A DNA stretch of 64,000 nt from Flavobacteriales bacterium (GTDB lineage: Bacteria > Bacteroidota > Bacteroidia > Flavobacteriales_F > PHOS-HE28), in NCBI GenBank assembly GCA_019638085.1, contig JAHBUL010000008.1, forward strand, positions 147,609 to 211,608. The letters are read 5' to 3'. Positions 23,913-34,449 of the stretch are shown here, piece by piece. Within the stretch, counting starts at the first letter, position 1. Each line of letters opens with the position of its first letter. Made by a program: the position numbers and the translations under genes. The notes beneath the pieces were generated by a model. It was not told the DNA's origin. It saw only the letters and a list, made by a program, of their open reading frames with translations, and ran no database searches.

Positions 23913-26122
23913 ACGCCGCCAACCGCACCCTCCGCCTTGCGCACCCGGCCCTGCTGGTGCTCTGCGCCATCGGTATTGCCACCGGCGCGGCCGCGCAGAA
24001 CGGCAACATCGCCATAAATACCACCGGTGCCGCCGCCGACCCCAAGGCCCTGCTCGATCTGACCTCCATCACCAAAGGCCTGTTGATCCCACGCATGGCC
24101 GCCCTGCCCGGAGGGGCATTGCCCAGCGGATTGGTGGCATACCGGACCGGCGCACCACGCGGATTTTTTGTGTACGAGAACGGCGGCTGGATCCCCTTGA
24201 TCCCCGGCGGAAAAAATGCGTGGGACATCTACGGGAACACCCTCACGGATGCCACCTATACCAATCCGGATTTCATAGGCACCACGGACGGCGCGCCGAT
24301 GTATTTCCGCACCAATAACCTGCACCGCATGCGTATCGATGGTGGTACGGGTTACCTCGGGGTGGGCTATCCGGCCGGGGCCGCGTTGGCTGCGGAGCGC
24401 CTGGACATCAATGGCCAGCTCAGCATGTACTATGCACCGACCGGCACCATTCCCATCAGCCTCACCAACGCACCGGGCGTGTTCCGCTACCAGACCTTCG
24501 GCAACCTCACCGGTACCGTACCCTATCGCCGCGGCAGCAACGAATTGATGGCGACCAACCCCGATAACGGTGCTACGAACAACGCGGTGCTGGGAACGCC
24601 CAATGGCTACCCTTTGCAGTACGCCGGCCACTGGGGGAACATCGGTGATTCCGCCATGGTACAAGGCAAGAGCACTCCGGTACTCGTACAGCCCAAGACC
24701 TATGGCTGGCGGGCCTTCGAGAACCCTTATGATGAGGAGCGCGGTGCATGGACCCACTTCCGCGAAGCGGTATGCACCACCGTGGATGCTGAGGTCACGA
24801 TCCCGCCCACCGGCGCCTACAACAGCACGGCCGCAGGAAATCCTGCACAATTCTACGTCACACCGTTCTACGGAAATGGTGCCCCTTATACACGGCATCA
24901 ATACCTTTTCAGGGCCAGCGAACTGAACTTGGAGCTATCCGGGTACACAGGTGGCTTGTGCCCGGGCGGGGAGGTGAAGCGGATCTCCTTCTATGTGCTC
25001 GGCACCGGCACAAGGTCCATCAACCCCATCGGTACGGTCACGGTGCGCAACGCACCGCCCGGCGTGAATGAACTCTTCGGCTTTGACAACACCGTGGACG
25101 CCTCGGGAACGATGGGATGCGCAAACTTGGCGCCGGGTACGCAATGGCCAACCATAGCCGGAACCGGATGGATGGACATCCCCCTCAGCACTTCTTTTTT
25201 CTGGGACGGCACCAGCAATGTGATCGTGGAAGTGGCGGTCCGCACCATCCCAATGCCTGCCGATGGTACTCGGCACGTGCAATGCACACTTACCCCGTTC
25301 AACTCCACCTATGGGGCGTTCAGTACGGGTCCCCCCGCCGTAGCCATCCTGCTTCCGGACCCAGGCTCGCCCGGCTGGTCCTGCAACAATACCGGCAACG
25401 TGATGACCCGCATGCCCGACGCGGCGAATCCGCCCTATTCGGCCGGTGCAAGCCCGTACCGTCCCATGATCAAGTTTTTCGGTAAAGTGACCGGTCAGGG
25501 GCCAAGTGGTGCCGGCTACACCACCGGGACCGGCCCGTACCTCACGTATAATGGGGCACTGGTGCTGGAGGATACAGTAACGGCACGAACGGACATTCCA
25601 TGGGGCCGCTGGCGCCCCGGCACGCCCAGCTTCAATACCTTTTGGTCCTACCAAGGCAAGGGTACACTTTCGGCCCAGCACGGGGTGTATGATAACCTCA
25701 CCAATTTGAACGACCACGTCTTCGACCGGGCCTTTGATGGGCGCGTGGCCCCCGGCGATGCCGAAAAGCATGGGGAGCAACACCTGTTGAGCATCCGCGA
25801 GATGGAGGCCTTCACCCGCACCAACCGCCATCTGCCCACCATGAAGGGCCGCGCCGACTGGAATGCCGAGGGTGGCTTCTCCTTGGGCGATCTCACCAAC
25901 CAGCTCTGGGCCACCACCGAAGTGCAAACGCTCTATGTGGCCGAACTGCACGACAAGCTCAACGTGATCGAAATGCTCACCAACGAGCGCCCCATCACCC
26001 GGGAGGAGTTCCATATCGCCCGGCAGCAACTGGCCGGCATGGCCGAATACACCGACGCGGAAAAGGCCCGCCTGATCGCCGCCCTGCGCAAGCGCGCGCC
26101 CCTTACCTCCCCATCCCGATAA
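23909..26122 (+). CDS. Fibre-like exported surface protein 2 of 3
   Basis: This 737-residue protein starts at the ATG of the ATGA overlap with the preceding gene (MNAANRTLRLAHPALLVL, signal peptide ending near GAAAQ). It has the same plan as its neighbours: IAINTTGAAADPKALLDLTS and GLLIPRMAAL at the N-terminus, RLDINGQLSMYYAPTG, RHQYLFRASELNLELSGYTG in the middle, and DHVFDRAFDG with RHLPTMKGRADWNAEGGF and LGDLTNQLWATTEVQTLYV at the C-terminus, ending in a helix with NERPITREEFHIARQQLAG. The predicted structure is a long beta-rich fibre. The three genes are probably co-transcribed from the promoter near 21800. Function is unknown. Confidence 0.82.
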   Translation: MNAANRTLRLAHPALLVLCAIGIATGAAAQNGNIAINTTGAAADPKALLDLTSITKGLLIPRMAALPGGALPSGLVAYRTGAPRGFFVYENGGWIPLIPGGKNAWDIYGNTLTDATYTNPDFIGTTDGAPMYFRTNNLHRMRIDGGTGYLGVGYPAGAALAAERLDINGQLSMYYAPTGTIPISLTNAPGVFRYQTFGNLTGTVPYRRGSNELMATNPDNGATNNAVLGTPNGYPLQYAGHWGNIGDSAMVQGKSTPVLVQPKTYGWRAFENPYDEERGAWTHFREAVCTTVDAEVTIPPTGAYNSTAAGNPAQFYVTPFYGNGAPYTRHQYLFRASELNLELSGYTGGLCPGGEVKRISFYVLGTGTRSINPIGTVTVRNAPPGVNELFGFDNTVDASGTMGCANLAPGTQWPTIAGTGWMDIPLSTSFFWDGTSNVIVEVAVRTIPMPADGTRHVQCTLTPFNSTYGAFSTGPPAVAILLPDPGSPGWSCNNTGNVMTRMPDAANPPYSAGASPYRPMIKFFGKVTGQGPSGAGYTTGTGPYLTYNGALVLEDTVTARTDIPWGRWRPGTPSFNTFWSYQGKGTLSAQHGVYDNLTNLNDHVFDRAFDGRVAPGDAEKHGEQHLLSIREMEAFTRTNRHLPTMKGRADWNAEGGFSLGDLTNQLWATTEVQTLYVAELHDKLNVIEMLTNERPITREEFHIARQQLAGMAEYTDAEKARLIAALRKRAPLTSPSR

Positions 26123-26231
26123 GGTCATGGTACACCCCTCGCTTCCCCATACCCATTCCCCACGACCCGCCCACCGGATGCCTGTCGCCATTACGCTTGC
26201 TGCACCCACGCACACGCCTCGGGAAGGCCGG

Positions 26232-28223
26232 ATGTTCCGCACCTTGCTGGTCACCCTGCTTCTATTGGCGCTCTCACTCGGCCTCCGTGCGCAGGTGGCC
26301 ATCAACACCACCGGTGCTCCACCAGCAGCGAACGCCATTTTGGACATCAGCAGCACCAACAAAGGCCTACTGATACCGCGCATGACCCGCGCCCAGCGCA
26401 TAGCCATTGCCGCTCCGCCCCAAGGGCTGATGGTATACCAGACCGATTCGGTCACCACCGACCCCAAGGGCTTGTGGTACTATGACCCGGCCACCCCCAT
26501 TGTGGGCTGGAAGCACGTGGCCTGGGGACCGGCACTCTGGAAACTGGGCGGCAATGCCGGTACCAGTGCCGCGGATTTCCTCGGTACGCTGAACAACCTT
26601 CCGCTGTTGTTCTGGATCGCCAACTATGAACGGGGCCGCATCAGCGCCAATGGGGAATTACAACTCTACCACACCGGCGCCCCCGTGGGCCCCACGGGCT
26701 TGGTGCATGTGGAAGGGGCCATTAAGCTGAAAGGGGGAAGTGTAGGCGATACGGAAGGAACCATCCGATACACCCCAGGGGCCGGTACCGTGCCCAACAA
26801 GTTCGAAGGCTATGTGCAAAATGGAGACGGTTCCGATCCTGACATCAACGGGTGGAAGCAGATCGATAACAACTTCGGAGAGCGCAAGTTGCAGGAAACC
26901 CCCATTCCCGGTGCCAGCTGCCAATTGCCTTCAAGTACGACCGATCCGCTCACAGGGCCACGGCCATGGCCTATTCCGGGTCCTTCCGCCGGTCCGTTCG
27001 GGCAACTCACCGGTGCCTCCTCCCCCTACTACGGGTTTTGGGAGGATTCCCGCAGGCAGTATCTCTTCTTGGCCAGCGACCTCAATGCGGCCGGCATTTG
27101 CGGAGGATCCGGCAACCCCATCCAGGCCATCGCCTTCGAGGTGGTTGCACTGCACTCCGGACCGGGGCGATTGCATTTCCTGCGTTACCGGATGAAGAAT
27201 ACCAGCGACATGGCGATCACGAATTTCGATAATTCGGGCTGGATCACCTTCGCTCAGCCCAGCCCCCCTGATATTGCGGGCCCACCGGAGCGCTATACCG
27301 ACCACAATACCGGGTTCAACGCGGTGAGCGGATGGAACGTGCATAACGGAACACCTTTCGTTTGGAGCGGGAACAACCTCAAGATCGATGCAGCACTGGA
27401 CAACCAGACCTGGTCGTCCTTATGGAACAGTTCGGTGCGTTCGTACAACACCACGTACAACAGCATGATCAGCAACTACTGTGATGCCTGTGGAGGTACC
27501 GGTGCAGGAACGTGTACGTGGCAGACTCCTGTTGCGCCTCCTTTCTATTTCCCCCCCACAACGCCTACCAATGGGATGATAGGAACCAACTCCAACACCC
27601 CGGACTGGGGATGGGTAAGCGGCTGGAACATGACGGAGTCGACCAATACGATCACCTGCGATGGTACCGTTCCCACCTATAACTCAGGTTCTCCGGTCTC
27701 CATCTTGAACCGCCTACCGCGCGTGGCCTTCTACACCAAGTACACCGGCTCCGGCGCATCATACAGGGTGGGCAGCTATATGTACGCGCAAGAGGGTCTG
27801 ATGGTGGGGGATGCGGCGTGGGCTGCCAGCGGTACCTACCCGAACAATCCCTTCAAGGGTCCCGGCACCATCACGGCCAAGCGCAGCGTATGGTCCGGCA
27901 CCACCCTGCTCACCGACTATGTGTTCGACCTCTACTATGATGGAGTAGCCAAGCCCGAGGATGCAGTAGGCGCCTCGCAGTACGTGCGTACCCCGCTAAA
28001 GGAACTACCCAACTACGTGGAGCGCGAGCGCCGCTTGCCCAATGTGGACGGCCGTGATGAATGGAACAAGTCCGGCATCTTCAGTGTGGACAAGCTCGGC
28101 AACCAGCTATGGGTGACCGTGGAGGACCAAGCGCTTTACATCCAGGAGCTCAATGCCCGCATGGATGCGCTGAAGCAATTCCTCGTGGAGAAGAAGCTGA
28201 AGGAGCTCGAGGGCGATCAGTAG
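26232..28223 (+). CDS. Fibre-like exported surface protein 3 of 3
   Basis: This 663-residue protein starts at ATG 26232 with a signal peptide (MFRTLLVTLLLLALSLGLRAQ); the frame opens 35 codons earlier without signal character. It repeats the shared plan: VAINTTGAPPAANAILDISS and GLLIPRMTRAQRI, LVHVEGAIKLKGGSVGD, a central domain with RQYLFLASDLNAAGICGGSG, and the C-terminal DYVFDLYYDG, RRLPNVDGRDEWNKSGIF, LGNQLWVTVEDQALYIQELN and a lysine-rich end (VEKKLKELEGDQ). The two preceding genes lie 0 and ~110 bases away, so all three may form one operon. The 240 bases after its stop hold no recognised feature before the hydrolase. Confidence 0.82.
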   Translation: MFRTLLVTLLLLALSLGLRAQVAINTTGAPPAANAILDISSTNKGLLIPRMTRAQRIAIAAPPQGLMVYQTDSVTTDPKGLWYYDPATPIVGWKHVAWGPALWKLGGNAGTSAADFLGTLNNLPLLFWIANYERGRISANGELQLYHTGAPVGPTGLVHVEGAIKLKGGSVGDTEGTIRYTPGAGTVPNKFEGYVQNGDGSDPDINGWKQIDNNFGERKLQETPIPGASCQLPSSTTDPLTGPRPWPIPGPSAGPFGQLTGASSPYYGFWEDSRRQYLFLASDLNAAGICGGSGNPIQAIAFEVVALHSGPGRLHFLRYRMKNTSDMAITNFDNSGWITFAQPSPPDIAGPPERYTDHNTGFNAVSGWNVHNGTPFVWSGNNLKIDAALDNQTWSSLWNSSVRSYNTTYNSMISNYCDACGGTGAGTCTWQTPVAPPFYFPPTTPTNGMIGTNSNTPDWGWVSGWNMTESTNTITCDGTVPTYNSGSPVSILNRLPRVAFYTKYTGSGASYRVGSYMYAQEGLMVGDAAWAASGTYPNNPFKGPGTITAKRSVWSGTTLLTDYVFDLYYDGVAKPEDAVGASQYVRTPLKELPNYVERERRLPNVDGRDEWNKSGIFSVDKLGNQLWVTVEDQALYIQELNARMDALKQFLVEKKLKELEGDQ

Positions 28224-28463
28224 ATCAGCTGCTTCCGCCCAAGCCTTGGCGAAGGAGGATGATGGAATGTCTCCCGGTGAGAGCTGGGTCTCCATGGTGG
28301 GCGATCCGGAACGCTGATCATGCACGGTGCGCCTATTCGCCGCCGATGATCCCATCGCGGCCCGAATTCCACATGCGTCATTCCCAAGCCTCGAAGGAGA
28401 TCATCCCACAGGACCATCCTTCTTCCAGCGCCACCCGGATGTACCTTCCCCGCCTCCGCCTCA

Positions 28464-29297
28464 ATGTCCTCCTTTACCCATGGCCGCCTCACCATGGCCA
28501 TACACCGCTACGGTGATGGCCCTTTGCCCCTATTGGCCTTCCACGGTTTCGACCGCACCGGGAGCGACTTTGCCATACTTTCCCCGGCATTGGGAAAGCG
28601 GTGTACCATCCATGCCTTCGACCTTTCATTCCATGGCCACAGCCCTTCACCAAGCGGTGAAGGACCGATCACACCGGAGGAATTCGCTGCATTCTTCCAG
28701 GCCTATGCCCGGGAACTCGGCGGTGGATCCATGGCCCTGCTGGGCTATAGCCTGGGCGGAAGGCTTGCCTTGGGCCTCGTGGAGCAATGCCCCCTGCTGT
28801 GGAACCACATCTTCCTGGTGGCTCCCGATGGCTTGGTAGCGCAGCCGTGGTACCGCAGCATGGCACAGTATCGCTGGGGGCGCTGGGTGTATCGCCAATT
28901 CATCGACCATCCCGGCGGCATTCACGCCCTGATCAACCTGCTCTTCCGCACCCGCCTGATCGGCGAACGCATGCATCGCTTCCTGATGGGCCATAGTGAT
29001 TCCAAGCAGGCACGCGAACTCCTGCATGATGTATGGACCGGCTTTCGCCTGATCGAACCCGACCTGCGCCGCGTAGCACTGAACCTCAGCGAGCAAAAGC
29101 TGCCCTTGCACCTCTTCGTAGGAGAGCACGACAGGGTGATCAAGCCCGCGCAGGCCAAGCGATTGAAGCAGCTGGCGCCCGAGGAGGTCCATGTGCATGT
29201 AATGCCCACCGGCCACCGCATGCTGACTGCGGAACTGGGCGAGGCCATTGCTGGCGCGTTGTCGGGAACCGCGACCTCGCGTGAACACGGTCCTTGA
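28464..29297 (+). CDS. Alpha/beta hydrolase whose stop lies in the repeat array
   Basis: This 277-residue alpha/beta hydrolase begins MSSFTHGRLTMAIHRYG. LAFHGFDRTGSDF gives the oxyanion strand-loop, GYSLGG holds the nucleophilic Ser, and the catalytic Asp and His are probably in FVGEHDRVIKPAQ and MPTGHRMLTAE. The substrate is unknown; family members include esterases and lipases. The last codons (REHGP and the TGA) are encoded by the first unit of repeat array 2, so the C-terminus was set or changed by repeat sequence. A start at the second ATG (28494) is also possible. It follows the fibre-like genes with a 240-base gap. Confidence 0.8.
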   Translation: MSSFTHGRLTMAIHRYGDGPLPLLAFHGFDRTGSDFAILSPALGKRCTIHAFDLSFHGHSPSPSGEGPITPEEFAAFFQAYARELGGGSMALLGYSLGGRLALGLVEQCPLLWNHIFLVAPDGLVAQPWYRSMAQYRWGRWVYRQFIDHPGGIHALINLLFRTRLIGERMHRFLMGHSDSKQARELLHDVWTGFRLIEPDLRRVALNLSEQKLPLHLFVGEHDRVIKPAQAKRLKQLAPEEVHVHVMPTGHRMLTAELGEAIAGALSGTATSREHGP

Positions 29298-29633
29298 AGT
29301 TCTCAGTGAACACCATCCTGAGGTTCTCAGTGAACACGGTCTGGAGGTGCTCAGTGAACACGGTCCCTGAGGCCCTCGAAGGGCCTTGTTCACAACCAAC
29401 CTTACCCACATATCCATCCCCTCGAAGGGCCGTGTTCACAACCAACCTTACTCACATATCCATCCCCTCGAAGGGCCGTGTTCACAACCGATCTTACCCA
29501 CATATCCATCCCTCGAAGTGCCGTGTTCACAACCAAACTCACCCACATATCCATCCCCTCGATGGGCCGTGTTCACAACCGATCTTATCCACATATCCCT
29601 CCCATCGAAGGGCCTTGTTCACACTACCCTGAC
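29281..29633. repeat. Palindromic repeat array 2a
   Basis: The left part has four units of 24-25 bases opening with GTGAACAC (29281, 29306, 29330, 29354). The right part has six units of about 46 bases at 29374, 29420, 29466, 29511, 29557 and 29603, each beginning CCTCGAAGGGCC, or a close variant, followed by TGTTCACAACC and an ACATATCCATCC stretch. GTGAACACGG in any left unit can pair with CCGTGTTCAC in any right unit. The first unit overlaps the hydrolase end. The 674-base gap 29298-29971 is otherwise empty of genes. Confidence 0.9.
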
Positions 29634-29715
29634 CCCGTGATCAGAACACGCGAAACTCAAACCGGGGCTTCGCCCCTTCGAGTACCTTAGGGTACAGAGC
29701 CTCAGCCACCGGTTT

Positions 29716-29830
29716 GAGTGAACACGGTCTGGAGGTGCTCAGTGAACACGGTCCCTGAGGCCCTCGAAGGGCCGTGTTCACAACCAACCTTACTCACATA
29801 TCCATCCCCTCGAAGGGCCTTGTTCAAATC
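29716..29830. repeat. Palindromic repeat array 2b
   Basis: A shorter copy of array 2 holds two left units with GTGAACACGGTC, one TCCCTGAGGCC core, and two right units with TCGAAGGGCC. It lies 80 bases after array 2a. Between them is a stretch with a GGGGCTTCGCCCC hairpin and AGCCTCAGCCACCGG, which recurs near 29902. Confidence 0.85.
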
Positions 29831-29971
29831 CAAACAAACCCCAAAGGCGGACCTGAAATAGCGAACCGCTGCGCCGATCCTTCCAGTACCGGACCCCGAA
29901 AGCCTCAGCCACCGGCGTGCACCACGCGCTGTCAACTAATTTAGCGCCCCCCTGCAAGGAAGCCCATCTCC

Positions 29972-32299
29972 ATGACACGAACCTCTCTCTTCCGCCTGGC
30001 GCTGCTCTGCGCCTTGCTCCTACCCGTTTTTGCCTTGGCCCAAACCGGCACGGTCCGTGGCTTTGTATACGAAGAGAGCAGTGGCGAACCTTCCATCTTC
30101 ACCCCTGTGGCACTGCGCGGCGCCACCAATTACAGCGCACAGACCGATGTGAACGGCTACTTCTCCATCAGCAAGGTAACGCCCGGTGCGTACACCCTCC
30201 AGGTGATCTACTTGGGCTTCGACACCTTGCAGAAGAAAGTGGACATCACCGCAGACCAGATCATCACCGAACAGCTCTACCTGAAAAAGGGAAGCATACA
30301 GATGCGCGCGGTCGAGGTTTCCGCAGAGAAGCAACAGACCCAGCAGAACGTACGGGTGGGCGTTACCAAGCTCACCCCGAAACAGATCGAACGCCTGCCC
30401 GCCATCGGAGGCCAAGCGGATCTCGCGCAATACATGCAGGTGGTGCCCGGCGTGGTGTTCACCGGTGACCAAGGCGGCCAACTGTACATCCGGGGCGGAT
30501 CGCCCGTGCAGAACAAGGTGTTGATGGATGGTATGGTGCTCTACAATCCCTTCCACAGCATCGGCCTTTTCAGCGTGTTCGACAATGATGTGATCCGCAA
30601 CGCGGACATCCTCACCGGTGCCTTCAATGCCGAATACGGCGGTCGCGTAAGCAGCGTGATGGACATCACCACCCGCGATGGGAACAAAACGCGTTTGGGC
30701 GGCAAAGTGGCCGCCAGCACTTTCGCGGCCAAGGGCCTACTGGAGGGACCCTTGAAGAAGCAGAGCGCGCCGGGAAAAGGCAGCAGCTCGTTCCTGCTCA
30801 ACTTCAAGCACAGCTACTTGGACCAGACCAGCAAGAGCCTGTACAGCTATGTGGATACCGCCGGACTACCGTTCAAGTTCACGGACCTCTACGGCAAGAT
30901 CTCGCTCAACGGCGCCAACGGCAGCAAGGTGAATTTCTTCGGCTTCAACTTCACCGACGGGGCCAAGTACCGCGGCATCAGCGACCTGGACTGGAAGAAC
31001 TGGGGGGCGGGCACCAATTTCGTGCTGGTGCCTTCGGGCAGTGCGGTGCTGATCCAAGGCGTGTTCGCGCTGAGCAACTACAAGATCGAACTGCTGGAGG
31101 GCGACCTGATGCCACGCACCAGCAGCATCAACAACTTCAACGGGGGGCTCAACTTCAAGTACTTCACCGGCCGCAACGAGGTCCACTACGGCTTCGAGGT
31201 CACAGGGGTGAAGACCGATCTGAGCTTCTTCAACTCCTTGGGCTACGAGCTGCAGCAGCAAAAAGTGAGCACCGAGTTGGCCGGTTTTCTCAACTATAAG
31301 ATCCGCGCTGGCAAATGGGTGTTCGACCCCGGCATGCGCCTGCAGTACTATGCCACCTTGGCCGTGCTCAGCCCCGAACCGCGATTCGGATTCAAATGGA
31401 ACGTTAGCGACCGTTTCCGCATCAAGGGTGCCGCTGGTATGTACAGCCAGAACCTGATCGCCACCAACAACGACCGCGATGTGGTGAACCTGTTCTACGG
31501 GTTCATCACGGCACCGGATGACATCCCCCAAACGCTCACCACCAAAAATGGCGACGTGCGTGAGATAAAGGACCCGTTGCAACATGCCAACCACGTGGTG
31601 GGTGGTTTCGAATACGACCTCACTCCCAAGGCAAGCATCAACATCGAAGGATACTACAAGGATTTCCGCCAGGTGACCAACGTGAACCGCGAGAAGCTGT
31701 ACAACGACACGCCGGAATTCGCGAGCAAGCCGGACGAGCAGAAGAAGGACTTCATTGTGGAGACGGGCAGTGCCTACGGTGCCGACTTTCTCCTGACATA
31801 CGAGAACAAGGGACTCTATATCTGGGCGGTATATTCACTGAATTTCGTGGACCGCTTCGATGGAACACGCGAGTACAACCCGATCTGGGACCGCCGCAAC
31901 AACGTGAACCTGGTGGCCAGCTACACCTTCGGGAAGCATACCAGCTGGAAGGCCAGTGCACGCTGGAACTACGGCTCCGGCTTTCCCTTCACGCAGAACC
32001 AAGGTTTCTACGAACGCTTGCCTTTCAGCGATGGGATCGGAACGGACATCAACACCGCGAACGGCGACCTGGCGGTGATCTACGGCCCCCTCAACGGCGG
32101 ACGGCTCACCGATTACCACCGCATGGACCTGGGTATCACCAAGACGTGGAAGCTGAGCGAATACCAAGTGGTGGAACTCGACGTGAGCGTGACCAACGTG
32201 TACGATCGTGAGAACATCTTCTACCGCGATCGTGTAACGGGCAAGGAGGTGTACCAGCTACCGATTCTGCCGAGCGTGGGATTTTCGTACACGTTCTGA
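29972..32299 (+). CDS. TonB-dependent receptor with carboxypeptidase-regulatory-like domain
   Basis: This 775-residue outer-membrane receptor has a signal peptide (FRLALLCALLLPVFALAQ). A carboxypeptidase-regulatory-like domain follows (GTVRGFVYEESSGEPSIFTP, about residues 27-110). The plug domain has LAQYMQVVPGVVFTGDQGG, QLYIRGGSPVQNKVLMDGM and NADILTGAFNAEYGGRVSSV (about 120-235). The rest is a beta barrel ending in FSYTF, with a C-terminal aromatic as usual for outer-membrane barrels. It would take up a ligand using proton-motive force through TonB. No SusD-like partner is next to it, so it is not a typical polysaccharide utilisation locus. Upstream at 29937 is TAATTTAG followed by CGCCCCCC, close to the recurring promoter motif. 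Confidence 0.9.
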   Translation: MTRTSLFRLALLCALLLPVFALAQTGTVRGFVYEESSGEPSIFTPVALRGATNYSAQTDVNGYFSISKVTPGAYTLQVIYLGFDTLQKKVDITADQIITEQLYLKKGSIQMRAVEVSAEKQQTQQNVRVGVTKLTPKQIERLPAIGGQADLAQYMQVVPGVVFTGDQGGQLYIRGGSPVQNKVLMDGMVLYNPFHSIGLFSVFDNDVIRNADILTGAFNAEYGGRVSSVMDITTRDGNKTRLGGKVAASTFAAKGLLEGPLKKQSAPGKGSSSFLLNFKHSYLDQTSKSLYSYVDTAGLPFKFTDLYGKISLNGANGSKVNFFGFNFTDGAKYRGISDLDWKNWGAGTNFVLVPSGSAVLIQGVFALSNYKIELLEGDLMPRTSSINNFNGGLNFKYFTGRNEVHYGFEVTGVKTDLSFFNSLGYELQQQKVSTELAGFLNYKIRAGKWVFDPGMRLQYYATLAVLSPEPRFGFKWNVSDRFRIKGAAGMYSQNLIATNNDRDVVNLFYGFITAPDDIPQTLTTKNGDVREIKDPLQHANHVVGGFEYDLTPKASINIEGYYKDFRQVTNVNREKLYNDTPEFASKPDEQKKDFIVETGSAYGADFLLTYENKGLYIWAVYSLNFVDRFDGTREYNPIWDRRNNVNLVASYTFGKHTSWKASARWNYGSGFPFTQNQGFYERLPFSDGIGTDINTANGDLAVIYGPLNGGRLTDYHRMDLGITKTWKLSEYQVVELDVSVTNVYDRENIFYRDRVTGKEVYQLPILPSVGFSYTF

Positions 32300-32317
32300 C
32301 GGCGGCTGTGTTCAAAA

Positions 32318-34173
<1,856 letters not shown>

Positions 34174-34449
34174 TCGATCCGGTGCATCCTTCGCTGGAAC
34201 CGGGCCGTTCCGATAGGTATCGAAGCTATCCCGCCGCGAACTACCGTCCTCCGGCACCTTCCACAATTTCGGTGGCACGAGGCGCGGGATCGTTCAAGTT
34301 GAATAATCCGTAACCCCGTTCATCGGAATGCCGGCCGGAAGCCTGGATGGCACCATTGCGATCCGGCGGCGAAAATGCCTATGCTCCCCGAGCGCATACG
34401 GCTATCTTCGCGCCCTTTCCCGTTACCCCCAAAGCGACAACGGATCAGC

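Noticed and set aside
24935..26467. 510-codon open frame on the minus strand
   Set aside because: It runs across two fibre-like genes in antisense and has no recognisable start or domain.
21096..29830. CRISPR array
   Set aside because: Units have no equal-length unique spacers, the repeats are nested and there are no cas genes.
29972..32299. SusC of a polysaccharide utilisation locus
   Set aside because: No SusD-like lipoprotein or glycoside hydrolase is adjacent.
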